A stretch of 64,000 nucleotides of DNA from Allomuricauda sp. (GTDB taxonomy: Bacteria > Bacteroidota > Bacteroidia > Flavobacteriales > Flavobacteriaceae). The stretch lies in contig NZ_PABT01000037.1 in assembly GCF_002699205.1 (NCBI RefSeq), positions 1 through 64,000 of the forward strand, written 5' to 3'. The stretch's first letter is position 1, and each line of letters starts with the position of its first letter. The notes under the pieces are model-generated. The model made no database searches and was not told where the DNA came from. It saw nothing but the letters and a program-made list of their open reading frames with translations. Shown piece by piece: positions 43,801 through 52,379 of the stretch. Made by a program: the position numbers and the translations under genes.

Positions 43801-43912
43801 ATGGATCCTGGGTAGCTGCATCCGTAACCATCCCTTGCACAGTAATTTGAGCGTACTGTACAAAAGGAACCAAAAACATGCACCATAGCAGGTACATTCG
43901 TTTAATTCTCAT
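40829..43912 (-). CDS. susC: SusC/RagA-family TonB-dependent transporter
   Basis: 1027 residues: signal peptide (about 1-22), a carboxypeptidase-D regulatory-like domain (about 24-105, with Val-Thr-Asp-Ala-Ala-Thr-Gln-Asp-Pro-Leu-Pro-Gly-Val), a plug domain (about 115-235, with Ile-Arg-Ile-Arg-Gly-Gly-Ser-Ser-Leu and Ala-Thr-Ala-Ile-Tyr-Gly-Ser-Arg-Ala-Ser-Asn-Gly-Val-Ile), and a 22-strand barrel ending in Val-Asn-Val-Asp-Phe. It imports oligosaccharides using TonB energy. First gene of the minus-strand sus operon, divergent from the LacI regulator. Confidence 0.95.
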   Translation of the reverse strand: MRIKRMYLLWCMFLVPFVQYAQITVQGMVTDAATQDPLPGVSIIIKGTSRGTATDFDGNYLLDVNMGDTLVFSYIGFQTKEIVVSSSTLNVALNEDTTLLDEVVIIGYGTTTVEDATGSVSSVTTEDFNKGAIVSTDQLLTGKTAGVRITNSGGQPDSAPNIRIRGGSSLTANNNPLIVIDGIPVDNTNPAGVSNPLTLINPNDVESFSILKDASATAIYGSRASNGVIIITTKKGLTGEFKFNFSTNTTISKVGKKIDVMDSSAFTRFIQEYHPEYTNYLGIDDPSTVVEDDLATTDVIEGRILSDTDWQDAIYRTAISFDHNFSARGSVFKSVPIRMSLGYTETQGLVKTSDYERITGSLKLTPRFLDDHLKVDFNAKGIMSKKNAIDESGALGGAVNMDPTKPIYDNSADNRFGGYYQTTVLDGDFVSLDGQWNPVAILMQRYRPERVSKILANMELDYKMHFMPELRAVANVGIEASKAKIKEVYTDNSLATYKQDDTATDPANNYRFNPGVNYRENQDIINKTLEAYLAYEKDLEGAITSFDVQAGYSYQNFRNDGNKEEYNYDTSTGERFLVYDPQNPTNRYFNELNLQSFFGRGNINLYDKYLLTLSFRADASSLFSKENRWGYFPAAAFAWKVYEEDFMKEVEFINSLKLRLGWGRTGQQDITGAVGYYPSIPLFEAGSVTSQYLQGYALYSAKPYNSDLTWEKAETFNAGLDFGLFPNNVLTGSFDIFYRTTSDLLATVPIAPGQALTSSFVKNVGETESKGFEVNFNVRALTKDNMSLEFYGNTSYNRTEVTNLEDVSRITASESGLESGTGVYLAYHAVGYQPYSAWVFRQLYDAEGNPIHGAFADFNGDGTVDNDDRYYRSMRPNWTFGFGFNFNYGKFDLSSSFRGQFGGQVYNSRRLTTGWVDKAIPNNSNSLSNVLDFYSGAADANFINVQGNVPFSDYFLEDATFLRCENIVLGYRLDDALPNVSMRFYGALNNPFILTKYDGQDPENFNAIDNNFYPRPRSFTIGVNVDF

Positions 43913-44127
43913 ATTGAAGTTAGTTAAAGTTAATTTTTACGATTATGCTATATTTCACTTCCCAAAAGCTAAAATATGTAATTATAGACCCCATTTTTTT
44001 GACATTTGTCAGTTTTCGGCACTTACAACGTTTTCTGGTTGACAAAAAGTTTCATACCCGCTCTTAATCCGAGTATATTTGGGAGAAAATTGAACCTTTC
44101 CCCGGGTTCAATGAAAGATTACGCAGG
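43913..44127. promoter_or_regulatory. Divergent control region between susC and the LacI regulator
   Basis: 215 bp. For the LacI gene, TTTC (44050-44053) and TATATTTG (44074-44081, full -7 match) are 20 bp apart, giving a start near 44088. The sequence around 44023-44041 (CAACGTTTTCTGGTTG) has a central AACGTT and flanking CAAC/GTTG, a plausible LacI-type operator placed to affect both genes. On the minus strand TAGCTTTTG (43965-43973) is one base longer than a -7 element and could serve susC. Confidence 0.5.
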
Positions 44128-45204
44128 ATGAAACCTAAAATGACACTTAAAAAGATAGCTTCGGAGTTGGGGCTTTCCATTTCAACGGTATCAAAAGCAC
44201 TCAAGGACAATAAGGACATAAGCAAGGAGAACCGTGAAAAAGTGCAGGCATTTGCCAGATTCTACAACTATAGGCCCAATAGCATAGCCTTGAGCCTTAA
44301 AAACAAAAAAACCAAAACCATTGGCGTCATCATCCCAGAAATAGTGCACCACTATTTTGCCAAGGTCATTTCTGGTATTGAGGAAGTGGCAAACTCCAAA
44401 GAATACAACGTGATCATCGGGGTAACCAATGAATCCTACAACAAGGAGACCATCAACATGGAGATGCTCGTGAATGGCAGCATTGATGGGTTTATCATAT
44501 CACTCTCCAAACAAACCCTACAAAAAAAAGATTACAGCCACCTTCAAGAAACCATAAACCAGAACATCCCAATTGTAATGTTCGACAGGGTGGTCGACGA
44601 AATTCCAAGTGACAAAATAATTATTAACGACCGGGAAGCGGGTCGCATGGCGGTTCAAAAACTCATTGATGAAGGCCGTAGAAAAATTCTATTGCTCACC
44701 ACCAAAGACTACCTCCACATAGGCAGACTCAGAACCGAAGGCTACCGTGATGCCCTTGCCGCCAACAATATTCCATACAATGAGGAGTTGATTGTACGCA
44801 TTGGAGAACTGGGGGACTCCGATGAGGACCAAAAAATCCTGGAGGACCGAATCAATAAAATTTTTGAACACCATCCAGATATTGACGGTATATTCGGGGT
44901 AAATGAAATCTATGCCATTACGGCGTTGAATGTGGCAAGAGCAAGGGGAATCGAGGTCCCAGAACAAATTTCTGTCATCGGTTTTTCAGATGGAATACTT
45001 TCCAAATGTGCTAGGCCACACCTTACAACCATAAGTCAACATGGTTTCCAAATGGGAGCCATTGCCGCAAAAACCCTTATCAACAGATTGGAAAAAATGG
45101 ATGAGGGTGAGCAAGTAAATTATAGCACCCAAGTGGTGAAAACCGAGCTTATTCTTCGTGATTCCACCTTGAACAATATGAAATCAGAAAAGCAAACCTC
45201 ATGA
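44128..45204 (+). CDS. LacI-family transcriptional regulator of the starch locus
   Basis: 358 residues. The LacI helix-turn-helix is at the start (Thr-Leu-Lys-Lys-Ile-Ala-Ser-Glu-Leu-Gly-Leu-Ser-Ile-Ser-Thr-Val-Ser-Lys-Ala-Leu), with hinge helix Asn-Ser-Ile-Ala-Leu-Ser-Leu-Lys-Asn near 52-60 and a periplasmic-binding-protein-like sensor domain (about 64-350). It is divergent from susC and upstream of the maltose transporter, so it probably senses maltose or a phosphorolysis product and controls both arms. Whether it represses or activates is not shown by sequence. Confidence 0.9.
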   Translation: MKPKMTLKKIASELGLSISTVSKALKDNKDISKENREKVQAFARFYNYRPNSIALSLKNKKTKTIGVIIPEIVHHYFAKVISGIEEVANSKEYNVIIGVTNESYNKETINMEMLVNGSIDGFIISLSKQTLQKKDYSHLQETINQNIPIVMFDRVVDEIPSDKIIINDREAGRMAVQKLIDEGRRKILLLTTKDYLHIGRLRTEGYRDALAANNIPYNEELIVRIGELGDSDEDQKILEDRINKIFEHHPDIDGIFGVNEIYAITALNVARARGIEVPEQISVIGFSDGILSKCARPHLTTISQHGFQMGAIAAKTLINRLEKMDEGEQVNYSTQVVKTELILRDSTLNNMKSEKQTS

Positions 45205-45233
45205 TGGTTGAATGTAGTTTATGTAAAAAAATA

Positions 45234-45241
45234 TATCTTTG
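45234..45241 (+). promoter_or_regulatory. Candidate -7 element of the MFS-GH65-GH13 unit
   Basis: TATCTTTG matches TAnnTTTG, 88 bp upstream of the MFS start. The nearest upstream TTG (45208-45210) is 23 bp away, slightly long. It suggests separate transcription from the LacI gene. Confidence 0.45.
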
Positions 45242-45328
45242 CCATAGTCAACGCTTATATTTTACTTCCCGGTAAATAATTGTTGAACAGATAGCCTGTT
45301 CCAATTTTGAAATCAACACACAATTACA

Positions 45329-46681
45329 ATGTTTCAAAAGCGTCGATTAAGCTTCTGGGAAATCTGGAACCTCAGTTTTGGATTTCTTGGGATCCAAATG
45401 GGCTTTGCCCTACAGAATGCCAATGCCAGTAGAATTCTCCAAAGTTTTGGTGCCAATGTACACGAACTTTCCTGGTTCTGGATCGTGGCACCGCTCACCG
45501 GACTAATTGTACAACCCATTATTGGCTATTACAGTGATAAAACGTGGACACGGCTAGGTCGTCGACGGCCTTATTTTCTCACTGGTGCCCTACTGGCATC
45601 TTTGGGACTCATTCTTATGCCCAATGCGGATATGTTCACCGCATATTTACCCTCCCTTTGGGTCGGTGCGGGTATGCTCATGGTCATGGACGCCTCCTTC
45701 AATGTTGCCATGGAACCATTTAGAGCTTTGATTGCGGATGTATTGCCCTCAGATCAAAGAACATTGGGTTACAGTGTTCAAACCATTCTAATTGGCATAG
45801 GTGCAGTCATTGGTTCCTGGTTGCCCTACGCCCTGACAAATTGGATTGGAATCAGCAACACTGCAGCGGCGGGAGAGGGACCATTGAACCTGTTGTTATC
45901 TTTTGTAATAGGAGCTTTGGTTCTGGTAGGCAGTGTCGCCGTAACTGTTTTCACTACAAAAGAGTACACTCCAGAGGAAATGGCATTGCTAAATCAAACT
46001 GGAAAAATTAAGGAACCGGAACGCACCACGGGTGGTCTCATGGACATCTTTACCGATTTTGCCACCATGCCAAAGACCATGAAACAGTTAAGCTGGGTTC
46101 AATTTTTTTCTTGGTTTGGGCTTTTTGGCCTATGGGTATTTGCCACTCCCGCCATTGCGGAACATATTTATGGACTGGACCCCAATAACAGCCAGAGTCC
46201 CGCATATCAGGATGCTGGAGATTGGGTAGGTATCTTGTTCGGCGTGTACAACGGTGTTTCAGCTATTTTCGCCTTTTTCCTACCTGCCATTGCAAAAAAA
46301 ATGGGGCGCAAAAAAACCCACAGCATATCATTGGCCATAGGTGCACTTGGATTTTTATCCATTTATATTATGCCCAATGAAAATTGGCTTATACTCTCCA
46401 TGATCGGAATTGGAATCGCATGGGCCAGTATTTTGGCGATGCCCTATGCTATTTTGGCAGGAGCCATACCATCACAGAAAATGGGGGTTTATATGGGGAT
46501 CTTCAACTTTTTTATTGTAATCCCGCAAATTGTAAATGCCTTGATTGGTGGGCCAATAGTAAAACATCTTTATAATGGGCAGCCCATTTATGCTTTGGTA
46601 ACGAGCGGTGTGGCCTTTTTGATTGCCGCACTATTGGTATTGAAGGTAGAGGATGTTGACGATAAAGAACCCGTAATATAA
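45329..46681 (+). CDS. MFS sugar transporter (maltose/glucoside type)
   Basis: 450 residues with 12 predicted membrane helices. The first loop motif is Gly-Tyr-Tyr-Ser-Asp-Lys-Thr-Trp-Thr-Arg-Leu-Gly-Arg-Arg-Arg-Pro-Tyr, the SLC45/GPH-like form Ser-Asp-(x)6-Gly-Arg-Arg. Between the halves lies a cytoplasmic loop with Lys-Glu-Tyr-Thr-Pro-Glu-Glu. It should bring maltose or short maltodextrins across the inner membrane by proton symport. It is followed by a cytoplasmic maltose phosphorylase, which supports that substrate. Confidence 0.85.
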   Translation: MFQKRRLSFWEIWNLSFGFLGIQMGFALQNANASRILQSFGANVHELSWFWIVAPLTGLIVQPIIGYYSDKTWTRLGRRRPYFLTGALLASLGLILMPNADMFTAYLPSLWVGAGMLMVMDASFNVAMEPFRALIADVLPSDQRTLGYSVQTILIGIGAVIGSWLPYALTNWIGISNTAAAGEGPLNLLLSFVIGALVLVGSVAVTVFTTKEYTPEEMALLNQTGKIKEPERTTGGLMDIFTDFATMPKTMKQLSWVQFFSWFGLFGLWVFATPAIAEHIYGLDPNNSQSPAYQDAGDWVGILFGVYNGVSAIFAFFLPAIAKKMGRKKTHSISLAIGALGFLSIYIMPNENWLILSMIGIGIAWASILAMPYAILAGAIPSQKMGVYMGIFNFFIVIPQIVNALIGGPIVKHLYNGQPIYALVTSGVAFLIAALLVLKVEDVDDKEPVI

Positions 46682-46771
46682 TTGAATTACCTATATTCCC
46701 GACCAAGCTAACTTACAGAAAAACAAACCCATAGTATTCAAATTAACAAAAAACATCAGCAACTTTAAAAA

Positions 46772-49057
46772 ATGAATCAAGACTATATACAACCCAACCC
46801 ATGGAGCATTATAGAAGAAGGATTTGACAAAGAACGCGTCAAATCTTCCGAGAGCCTTTTTAGCATCGGAAACGGGGCAATGGGACAACGGGCAAATTTT
46901 GAAGAATCCTATTCAGGGGACACTTTTCAAGGCAGCTATATTGCAGGTGTTTATTATCCCGACAAAACCCGTGTGGGATGGTGGAAAAATGGCTATCCAG
47001 AATACTTTGCCAAAGTATTGAATGCTCCAAATTGGATCGGCATTGATGTTGGTATCAATGGAGAACCTTTGGATCTGGCTACCTGCACCAATATCAAAAA
47101 TTTTAGGCGGGAACTCAATATGAAAGAAGGCTGGTACCGTAGAAATTTTACGGCAACCCTGCCAAACCAAATTGAAATAGAGGTTGTGGCAACCCGATTT
47201 TTGAGCTTGTCCCATGATGAAGTTGGGGCGATCAAATTTGAGATCAGCCCAATCAATGCCGACGCGGAGATTCTTTTTAAACCATACATTGACTCGGGCA
47301 TCACCAATGAAGACAGCAATTGGGACGATAAATTTTGGAATACCAAAAAGGTATCATCCGACAAAAACAGGGCTTTCATCGAATCCCATACCATGAAGAC
47401 CCACTTCAACGTATGTACTTTTATGCAGGCCCATTTGGTCTACGGTGAAGATGTAGAGGTTGCACCCGATTTGGTCAGTACAAAAGAACTTTCTGTTGGT
47501 CTTGAATTCACCCAAAACGTCAAAAAAGGAGAAAAAGTAAGCCTTATCAAGTATGGAGGCTATACGGTAGACCGCAATCATGAAGCGAACAAATTGACGG
47601 ATGCTGCAAATGAGGTACTTGACCAAGTTTCCTCATTAGGTTTTGACAGACTTCTGGAAGAACAGAAAAAAGCATGGGCACAAATCTGGGAAATGAGCGA
47701 CATCAATATTGAGGGTGATGTAAAAGCACAGCAAGGCATTCGTTTCAATATCTTTCAGCTGAACCAAACCTATACCGGAACGGATTCCCGCTTAAACATT
47801 GGCCCCAAAGGATTTACCGGGGAAAAATATGGAGGAAGCACGTATTGGGATACCGAGGCGTATTGCATTCCTTTTTATATGGCAACCAAAAACCAGGAAG
47901 TAGCACGAAAATTGCTAAAGTATCGCTACAACCATTTAGAAAAAGCCATTGAGAACGCCGAAAAGTTAGGTTTTAAAAACGGTGCGGCACTCTATCCGAT
48001 GGTCACCATGAACGGTGAGGAATGCCATAACGAATGGGAAATCACTTTTGAGGAAATCCATAGAAATGGCGCAATTGCCTATGCCATTTTCAATTATACC
48101 CGGTATACCCAGGACTATACCTATATTCCAGAAATGGGATTGGAAGTCCTTATTGGAATCGCACGTTTTTGGCAACAAAGGGTCAATTGGTCCGCCCATC
48201 GCAACAAATATGTAATATTGGGCGTAACAGGACCTAATGAATATGAAAACAATGTGAACAATAACTGGTACACCAATTACATTGCCAAATGGTGTTTGGA
48301 ATATGCTCTGGAACAATTGGAACATGTGCAACAAGAATATCCAACCGATTATAAAAGAATCATAGAAAAAACCAAGCTGACAGCTAACGAGACAGACCTA
48401 TGGAAAAAGGTGGCCGACCAAATGTACTTCCCCTACTCTGAAGAACATGGTATCTATTTACAGCAAGATGGCTTTTTGGACAAAGATTTGGTTCGAGTGG
48501 CCGACCTTGACCCAAAAGAACGTCCGATCAACCAACATTGGAGCTGGGACCGCATCCTTCGCTCCCCATACATAAAACAAGCGGACACGCTACAGGGTTT
48601 TTACTTTTTTGAGGACCATTTTACCAATGAGGAACTGGAAAAACATTTTGACTTTTATGAGTCCTACACAGTTCACGAATCCTCACTTTCACCATGTGTA
48701 CATGCGATACAGGCCGCAAAATTGGACCGAATGGGCCAAGCTTATACTTTTTATTTGAGAACCTCCCGTTTGGATTTGGACGATTACAACAAAGAAGTGG
48801 AGGAAGGGCTGCATATTACCTCCATGGCAGGAACTTGGATGAGCATTGTGGAAGGTTTTGGAGGAATGCGGATAAAAGATGGAAAGCTTTGCTTTGCGCC
48901 AAAAATCCCCGAACAATGGGATATGTATTCCTTTAAAATCAATTTTAGGGACAGAATTTTAAAGGTAACTGTCACCCAAGACGGGGCTACTTTTAATATA
49001 GATCAAGGAGAACCATTGGAGATCATGGTCAATAATGAACCTGTAAACCTCAGCTGA
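46772..49057 (+). CDS. GH65 maltose phosphorylase
   Basis: 761 residues, no signal peptide, full length for GH65. Layout: N-terminal beta-sandwich (about 1-270), a helical linker, an (alpha/alpha)6 barrel (about 320-680) and a C-terminal beta part. The catalytic acid is Glu490 in Gly-Pro-Asn-Glu-Tyr-Glu-Asn-Asn-Val. Phosphate and substrate motifs include Met-Asn-Gly-Glu-Glu-Cys-His-Asn-Glu-Trp-Glu-Ile (413-424) and Thr-Tyr-Trp-Asp-Thr-Glu. It splits maltose with phosphate into beta-glucose-1-phosphate and glucose. The acceptor could in principle differ (kojibiose, trehalose); the context favours maltose. Confidence 0.88.
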   Translation: MNQDYIQPNPWSIIEEGFDKERVKSSESLFSIGNGAMGQRANFEESYSGDTFQGSYIAGVYYPDKTRVGWWKNGYPEYFAKVLNAPNWIGIDVGINGEPLDLATCTNIKNFRRELNMKEGWYRRNFTATLPNQIEIEVVATRFLSLSHDEVGAIKFEISPINADAEILFKPYIDSGITNEDSNWDDKFWNTKKVSSDKNRAFIESHTMKTHFNVCTFMQAHLVYGEDVEVAPDLVSTKELSVGLEFTQNVKKGEKVSLIKYGGYTVDRNHEANKLTDAANEVLDQVSSLGFDRLLEEQKKAWAQIWEMSDINIEGDVKAQQGIRFNIFQLNQTYTGTDSRLNIGPKGFTGEKYGGSTYWDTEAYCIPFYMATKNQEVARKLLKYRYNHLEKAIENAEKLGFKNGAALYPMVTMNGEECHNEWEITFEEIHRNGAIAYAIFNYTRYTQDYTYIPEMGLEVLIGIARFWQQRVNWSAHRNKYVILGVTGPNEYENNVNNNWYTNYIAKWCLEYALEQLEHVQQEYPTDYKRIIEKTKLTANETDLWKKVADQMYFPYSEEHGIYLQQDGFLDKDLVRVADLDPKERPINQHWSWDRILRSPYIKQADTLQGFYFFEDHFTNEELEKHFDFYESYTVHESSLSPCVHAIQAAKLDRMGQAYTFYLRTSRLDLDDYNKEVEEGLHITSMAGTWMSIVEGFGGMRIKDGKLCFAPKIPEQWDMYSFKINFRDRILKVTVTQDGATFNIDQGEPLEIMVNNEPVNLS

Positions 49058-49100
49058 ACATTCGCTACATAACACTGTTTTAACCACTAGAAAAACATCC

Positions 49101-50960
49101 ATGAAAAAATTGATGATCTTTCTTTTCTTGGCCGTAAGCGCAAATATATTTGGCCAAGTAGAACGCATTGAGCCACCATATTGGTGGGCCGGAATGAAGC
49201 AAACCGAATTGGAACTCTTGGTCTATGGGGATAACATCAGTGACCTACAACCCGAGTTTTCAGGTGACATTACCATCAAAAAGGTAGTGAAAGTGGAAAA
49301 TCCCAATTATTTATTTGTAACGGTCGATACGGATGGAACACCCCCGGGAACACAAACTTTATCCTTTAAAAAAGGACGTAAAATAGTGGACTCCTTGGAT
49401 TATGAATTCAAATCCCGCAGGGAAAATTCCGATCAGAGAAAAGGTTTTGATTCATCGGATGTCATTTATCTCTTAATGCCCGACCGATTTGCCAACGGGG
49501 ACCCCTCAAACGACAGTACTCCGGGAACCATTGAAAAAGCAAACAGGAAGCACCAAGGAGGTAGGCATGGTGGCGATATCCAAGGAATCATAGATCATCT
49601 GGACTATATCCACGAACTAGGGGCTACCACGCTCTGGAGCACACCTCTCACCTTGGACAACGAAAAAGTATATTCGTACCACGGATATGCCTGTAGCGAT
49701 CTTTATAAAATTGATCCCAGATACGGTTCCAACGAAGATTTTGCAAGACTTTCCGCGGAACTGCACAAGCGGGATATGAAGCACATAATGGATTTTGTCC
49801 CAAACCATTGGGGACTGAGCCATTGGTTGATTCAAGATTTACCATCGCAAGACTGGATACACTATTGGGAAGGTGGTGAAAACGGCTTTAAACGAAGTAA
49901 CTATATCCAAACCACCCAGTTTGACCCCTATGCTTCGGAAATTGATGCCAAAGGGTGCATGGATGGCTGGTTCGATTACACCATGCCGGACATGAACGAA
50001 AAAAACCCCATGCTTATCACCTACCTTGTCCAAAATGCGATTTGGTGGATAGAAAGCGGGGATTTGGACGGAATCCGTGTTGATACCTACCCATACAATG
50101 ATAAGGAAGGAATCACCGAATGGGTGACCCGTGTTATGGAAGAATATCCCAACTTTAATATTATGGGAGAAATTTTTATGCACGAAACAGCCCATATCGC
50201 CTATTGGCAAAAAGACAGTAAGGTTGGGGCCATTCAAGGTTTCAACTCCAATTTGCCTACGGTAATGGATTTTCCCCTCCACGATATCTTAACACAGGTT
50301 TTCAATGAGGACGAACAAAACTGGGGTGATGGCGTATATCGGATTTACGATCATTTGACCAAGGATTTCCTATACCCCAACATCAATAACCTATTGATCA
50401 AAATGGGGAACCATGACGTAAACCGAATCAATCAGGAATTCAACGGGGATATTGCAAAATATAAATTGGCCCTTACTTTGATATCCACCCTTAGGGGCAT
50501 TCCACAAATCTACTATGGTGATGAAATTGGGATGTTGGGCGACAAAAGCAAAGGTGATGGTGATATTCGTCGGGATTTCCCAGGGGGGTGGCCCGGTGAT
50601 GTTCAAAATGCCTTTACTGCCGATGGAAGGACCAACAAACAAAAGGAGTACCATGATTTCACCAAAAAGCTATTGAACTGGCGAAAAGGCAAAGAAACCG
50701 TTCATTTTGGCAAAACCCTTCATTTTTCTCCCGTGAACAATGTTTATGTATACTTTAGATATCTGCCAAACAGACCAGATCAAACCGTGATGGTGGTATT
50801 GAACAATTCCGACAAAGACCAAAAAATTGAACTTGATAGGTTTTCCGAGGGTATCCAGGGAAACAAAAAAGGATTGGAAATTATTTCCGGCATGGAATAC
50901 GATATGGATCAAACCTTGGAAATTGGGGCCAAAACCGGATTTGTTTTTGAGTTATACTAA
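49101..50960 (+). CDS. GH13 neopullulanase/cyclomaltodextrinase-like enzyme (SusA-like)
   Basis: 619 residues. Signal peptide 1-18 (ending Ile-Phe-Gly-Gln), an N-terminal cyclomaltodextrinase-type Ig domain (about 20-105) and a GH13 barrel (about 115-530). Catalytic residues are Asp328 (Gly-Ile-Arg-Val-Asp), Glu357 (Ile-Met-Gly-Glu) and Asp439 (Gly-Asn-His-Asp), with region I Asp-Phe-Val-Pro-Asn-His. It would work in the periplasm, cutting maltodextrins imported by SusCD into maltose. It starts 43 bp after the phosphorylase gene and is in the same transcription unit. Confidence 0.9.
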   Translation: MKKLMIFLFLAVSANIFGQVERIEPPYWWAGMKQTELELLVYGDNISDLQPEFSGDITIKKVVKVENPNYLFVTVDTDGTPPGTQTLSFKKGRKIVDSLDYEFKSRRENSDQRKGFDSSDVIYLLMPDRFANGDPSNDSTPGTIEKANRKHQGGRHGGDIQGIIDHLDYIHELGATTLWSTPLTLDNEKVYSYHGYACSDLYKIDPRYGSNEDFARLSAELHKRDMKHIMDFVPNHWGLSHWLIQDLPSQDWIHYWEGGENGFKRSNYIQTTQFDPYASEIDAKGCMDGWFDYTMPDMNEKNPMLITYLVQNAIWWIESGDLDGIRVDTYPYNDKEGITEWVTRVMEEYPNFNIMGEIFMHETAHIAYWQKDSKVGAIQGFNSNLPTVMDFPLHDILTQVFNEDEQNWGDGVYRIYDHLTKDFLYPNINNLLIKMGNHDVNRINQEFNGDIAKYKLALTLISTLRGIPQIYYGDEIGMLGDKSKGDGDIRRDFPGGWPGDVQNAFTADGRTNKQKEYHDFTKKLLNWRKGKETVHFGKTLHFSPVNNVYVYFRYLPNRPDQTVMVVLNNSDKDQKIELDRFSEGIQGNKKGLEIISGMEYDMDQTLEIGAKTGFVFELY

Positions 50961-51074
50961 TCCCAGTTGCGCCCGGTTATCTAAACACGCTAAGGGAATT
51001 TCAACTAATATTCCGGAAAATCCTATCTATCATAAAGTATTAGGATTAATTTTAGCCCAAACAAAAATTATATT

Positions 51075-51779
51075 ATGAAAAAATTCTTGCTATGCTTTTT
51101 AGCAATACAACTTGCAGGATGTGCGGAATTGCAACAAGTTGTAAACCAATTGCCCCAAGGAACAACAACCATAGGAAACGACCAAATCGCACAAGGATTG
51201 CGGGAGGCCCTGAACATGGGAATTGAAAAACAAGTGGAAAAACTTACCAGTGAAAACGGGTTTTATAAGAACGAACTGGTAAAGATCCTACTCCCCGAGG
51301 AACTACAAAAGGTTGATAAGACCTTACGGGACATAGGGCTGTCCAGTTTGGCGGACGAAGGTTTGAAAATAATAAACCGTGCTGCTGAAGATGCCGTAGG
51401 TGAGGCCACACCAATTTTTGTTGATGCCGTTAAAGGAATTACCTTCAACGATGCCAAACAAATCCTTTTGGGAAATGACAATGCTGCTACCCAGTATTTA
51501 GAGCAAGCCACCAAGACCCAATTATATGATAAGTTCAACCCCATCATCAAGAATTCGTTTCAAAAAGTAGGTGCCGACCAAATCTGGAGCAACATTATTA
51601 CCAAGTACAACAACCTACCCTTGACCAATGATGTGAATCCAGATTTAACCGATTACACGACCAACGAAGCTTTGGAAGGAGTTTTCACCATGATCGCTTT
51701 GGAAGAAAAGGAAATTAGGACAAAAGCTTCATCAAGGACAACAGATTTGTTAAAAAAGGTGTTCGCCCTTCAGGATTAA
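51075..51779 (+). CDS. DUF4197 lipoprotein
   Basis: 234 residues. The lipobox is Leu-Ala-Gly-Cys16. The rest is mostly helical with Gln-Gly-Leu-Arg-Glu-Ala-Leu-Asn-x-Gly-Ile-Glu-Lys-Gln-Val near 44-58, Ala-Ala-Glu-Asp-Ala-Val-Gly-Glu-Ala near 113-121, and Gly-Ile-Thr-Phe-Asn-Asp-Ala, all typical of DUF4197. Envelope-located; function unknown. It lies 114 bp after the sus enzymes and probably has its own promoter. Confidence 0.85.
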   Translation: MKKFLLCFLAIQLAGCAELQQVVNQLPQGTTTIGNDQIAQGLREALNMGIEKQVEKLTSENGFYKNELVKILLPEELQKVDKTLRDIGLSSLADEGLKIINRAAEDAVGEATPIFVDAVKGITFNDAKQILLGNDNAATQYLEQATKTQLYDKFNPIIKNSFQKVGADQIWSNIITKYNNLPLTNDVNPDLTDYTTNEALEGVFTMIALEEKEIRTKASSRTTDLLKKVFALQD

Positions 51780-52181
51780 TCATAATTTTTTGACAATACC
51801 ACAATAAGTTAAAACCTTAAACGTTATAAACTCAATAATTAAGAATAATTATAACAAAATCCTAAAGTTAAATTAACCTTGACCTGAAGGTTAAACTTGA
51901 TTTTTGTACAAGTTATCTGAGTTAGCATTTTTTTGAGTTAGTTAGTTTAAAAACCGGTGAAGTTCACCGGTTTTTGTTTTCCGCATCTTCGGTAAAGCCA
52001 TACAAACGAGATTCTTTGAGGCACGTTAATTTTGCCCTAACGAAATGTAAGGTAATTCATCAGATTAACCCGGATTCGTTAAATTTTAGATAAATAACCT
52101 GATTTATAGATGAATACCCACATCGTCGTAATCCATCAGGCCGTTTTGAACGTATCTTTGCTATAACGAATCTTGAGAGCT
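51780..52181. other. 400-bp intergenic region with possible small RNA and terminator
   Basis: No protein gene. It holds a possible promoter (TTG 51879-51881; GATTTTTG 51899-51906, seven of eight bases of the -7 consensus), then a T-rich stretch with GAGTTAGTTAG (about 51935-51945), then the terminator at 51950-51980. This could be a transcript of about 70 bases or the long 3' end of the DUF4197 message. Further on, TATCTTTG (52153-52160) matches the -7 element for the next small gene. Confidence 0.45.
51950..51980 (+). terminator. Strong rho-independent terminator
   Basis: AAAACCGGTGAA and TTCACCGGTTTT form a perfect 12-bp stem around a single G, followed by a T-rich stretch (TGTTTT). It lies 170 bp after the DUF4197 stop, unusually far. 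Confidence 0.85.
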
Positions 52182-52376
52182 ATGAACAATCAATATTGCA
52201 AAGTTGGATCAGTCACACCAATAACCGGCCTGAGTCAAGCAGCAACCGTTTTGGAGGTAATGCACAACAATTTTATGGAAAAAGCTGCCAACGTTTCTGG
52301 CAAGGATAGCCAATTAGGTGAATTCTTTAAAAGAAAAGCGCAAAATATTAAAAAGGTTTTGGAAAGTTTGTCCTAA
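52182..52376 (+). CDS. Small hypothetical protein
   Basis: 64 residues from ATG 52182 (Met-Asn-Asn-Gln-Tyr-Cys-Lys-Val-Gly). A Gly-Leu-Ser-Gln-Ala-Ala-Thr-Val-Leu-Glu-Val-Met-His segment and a Lys-rich C-terminal helix make a likely helical protein. A TATCTTTG -7 element 22 bp upstream supports expression. Family not recognised. It is transcribed towards pyrF, with three bases between the stops. Confidence 0.55.
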   Translation: MNNQYCKVGSVTPITGLSQAATVLEVMHNNFMEKAANVSGKDSQLGEFFKRKAQNIKKVLESLS

Positions 52377-52379
52377 ACT

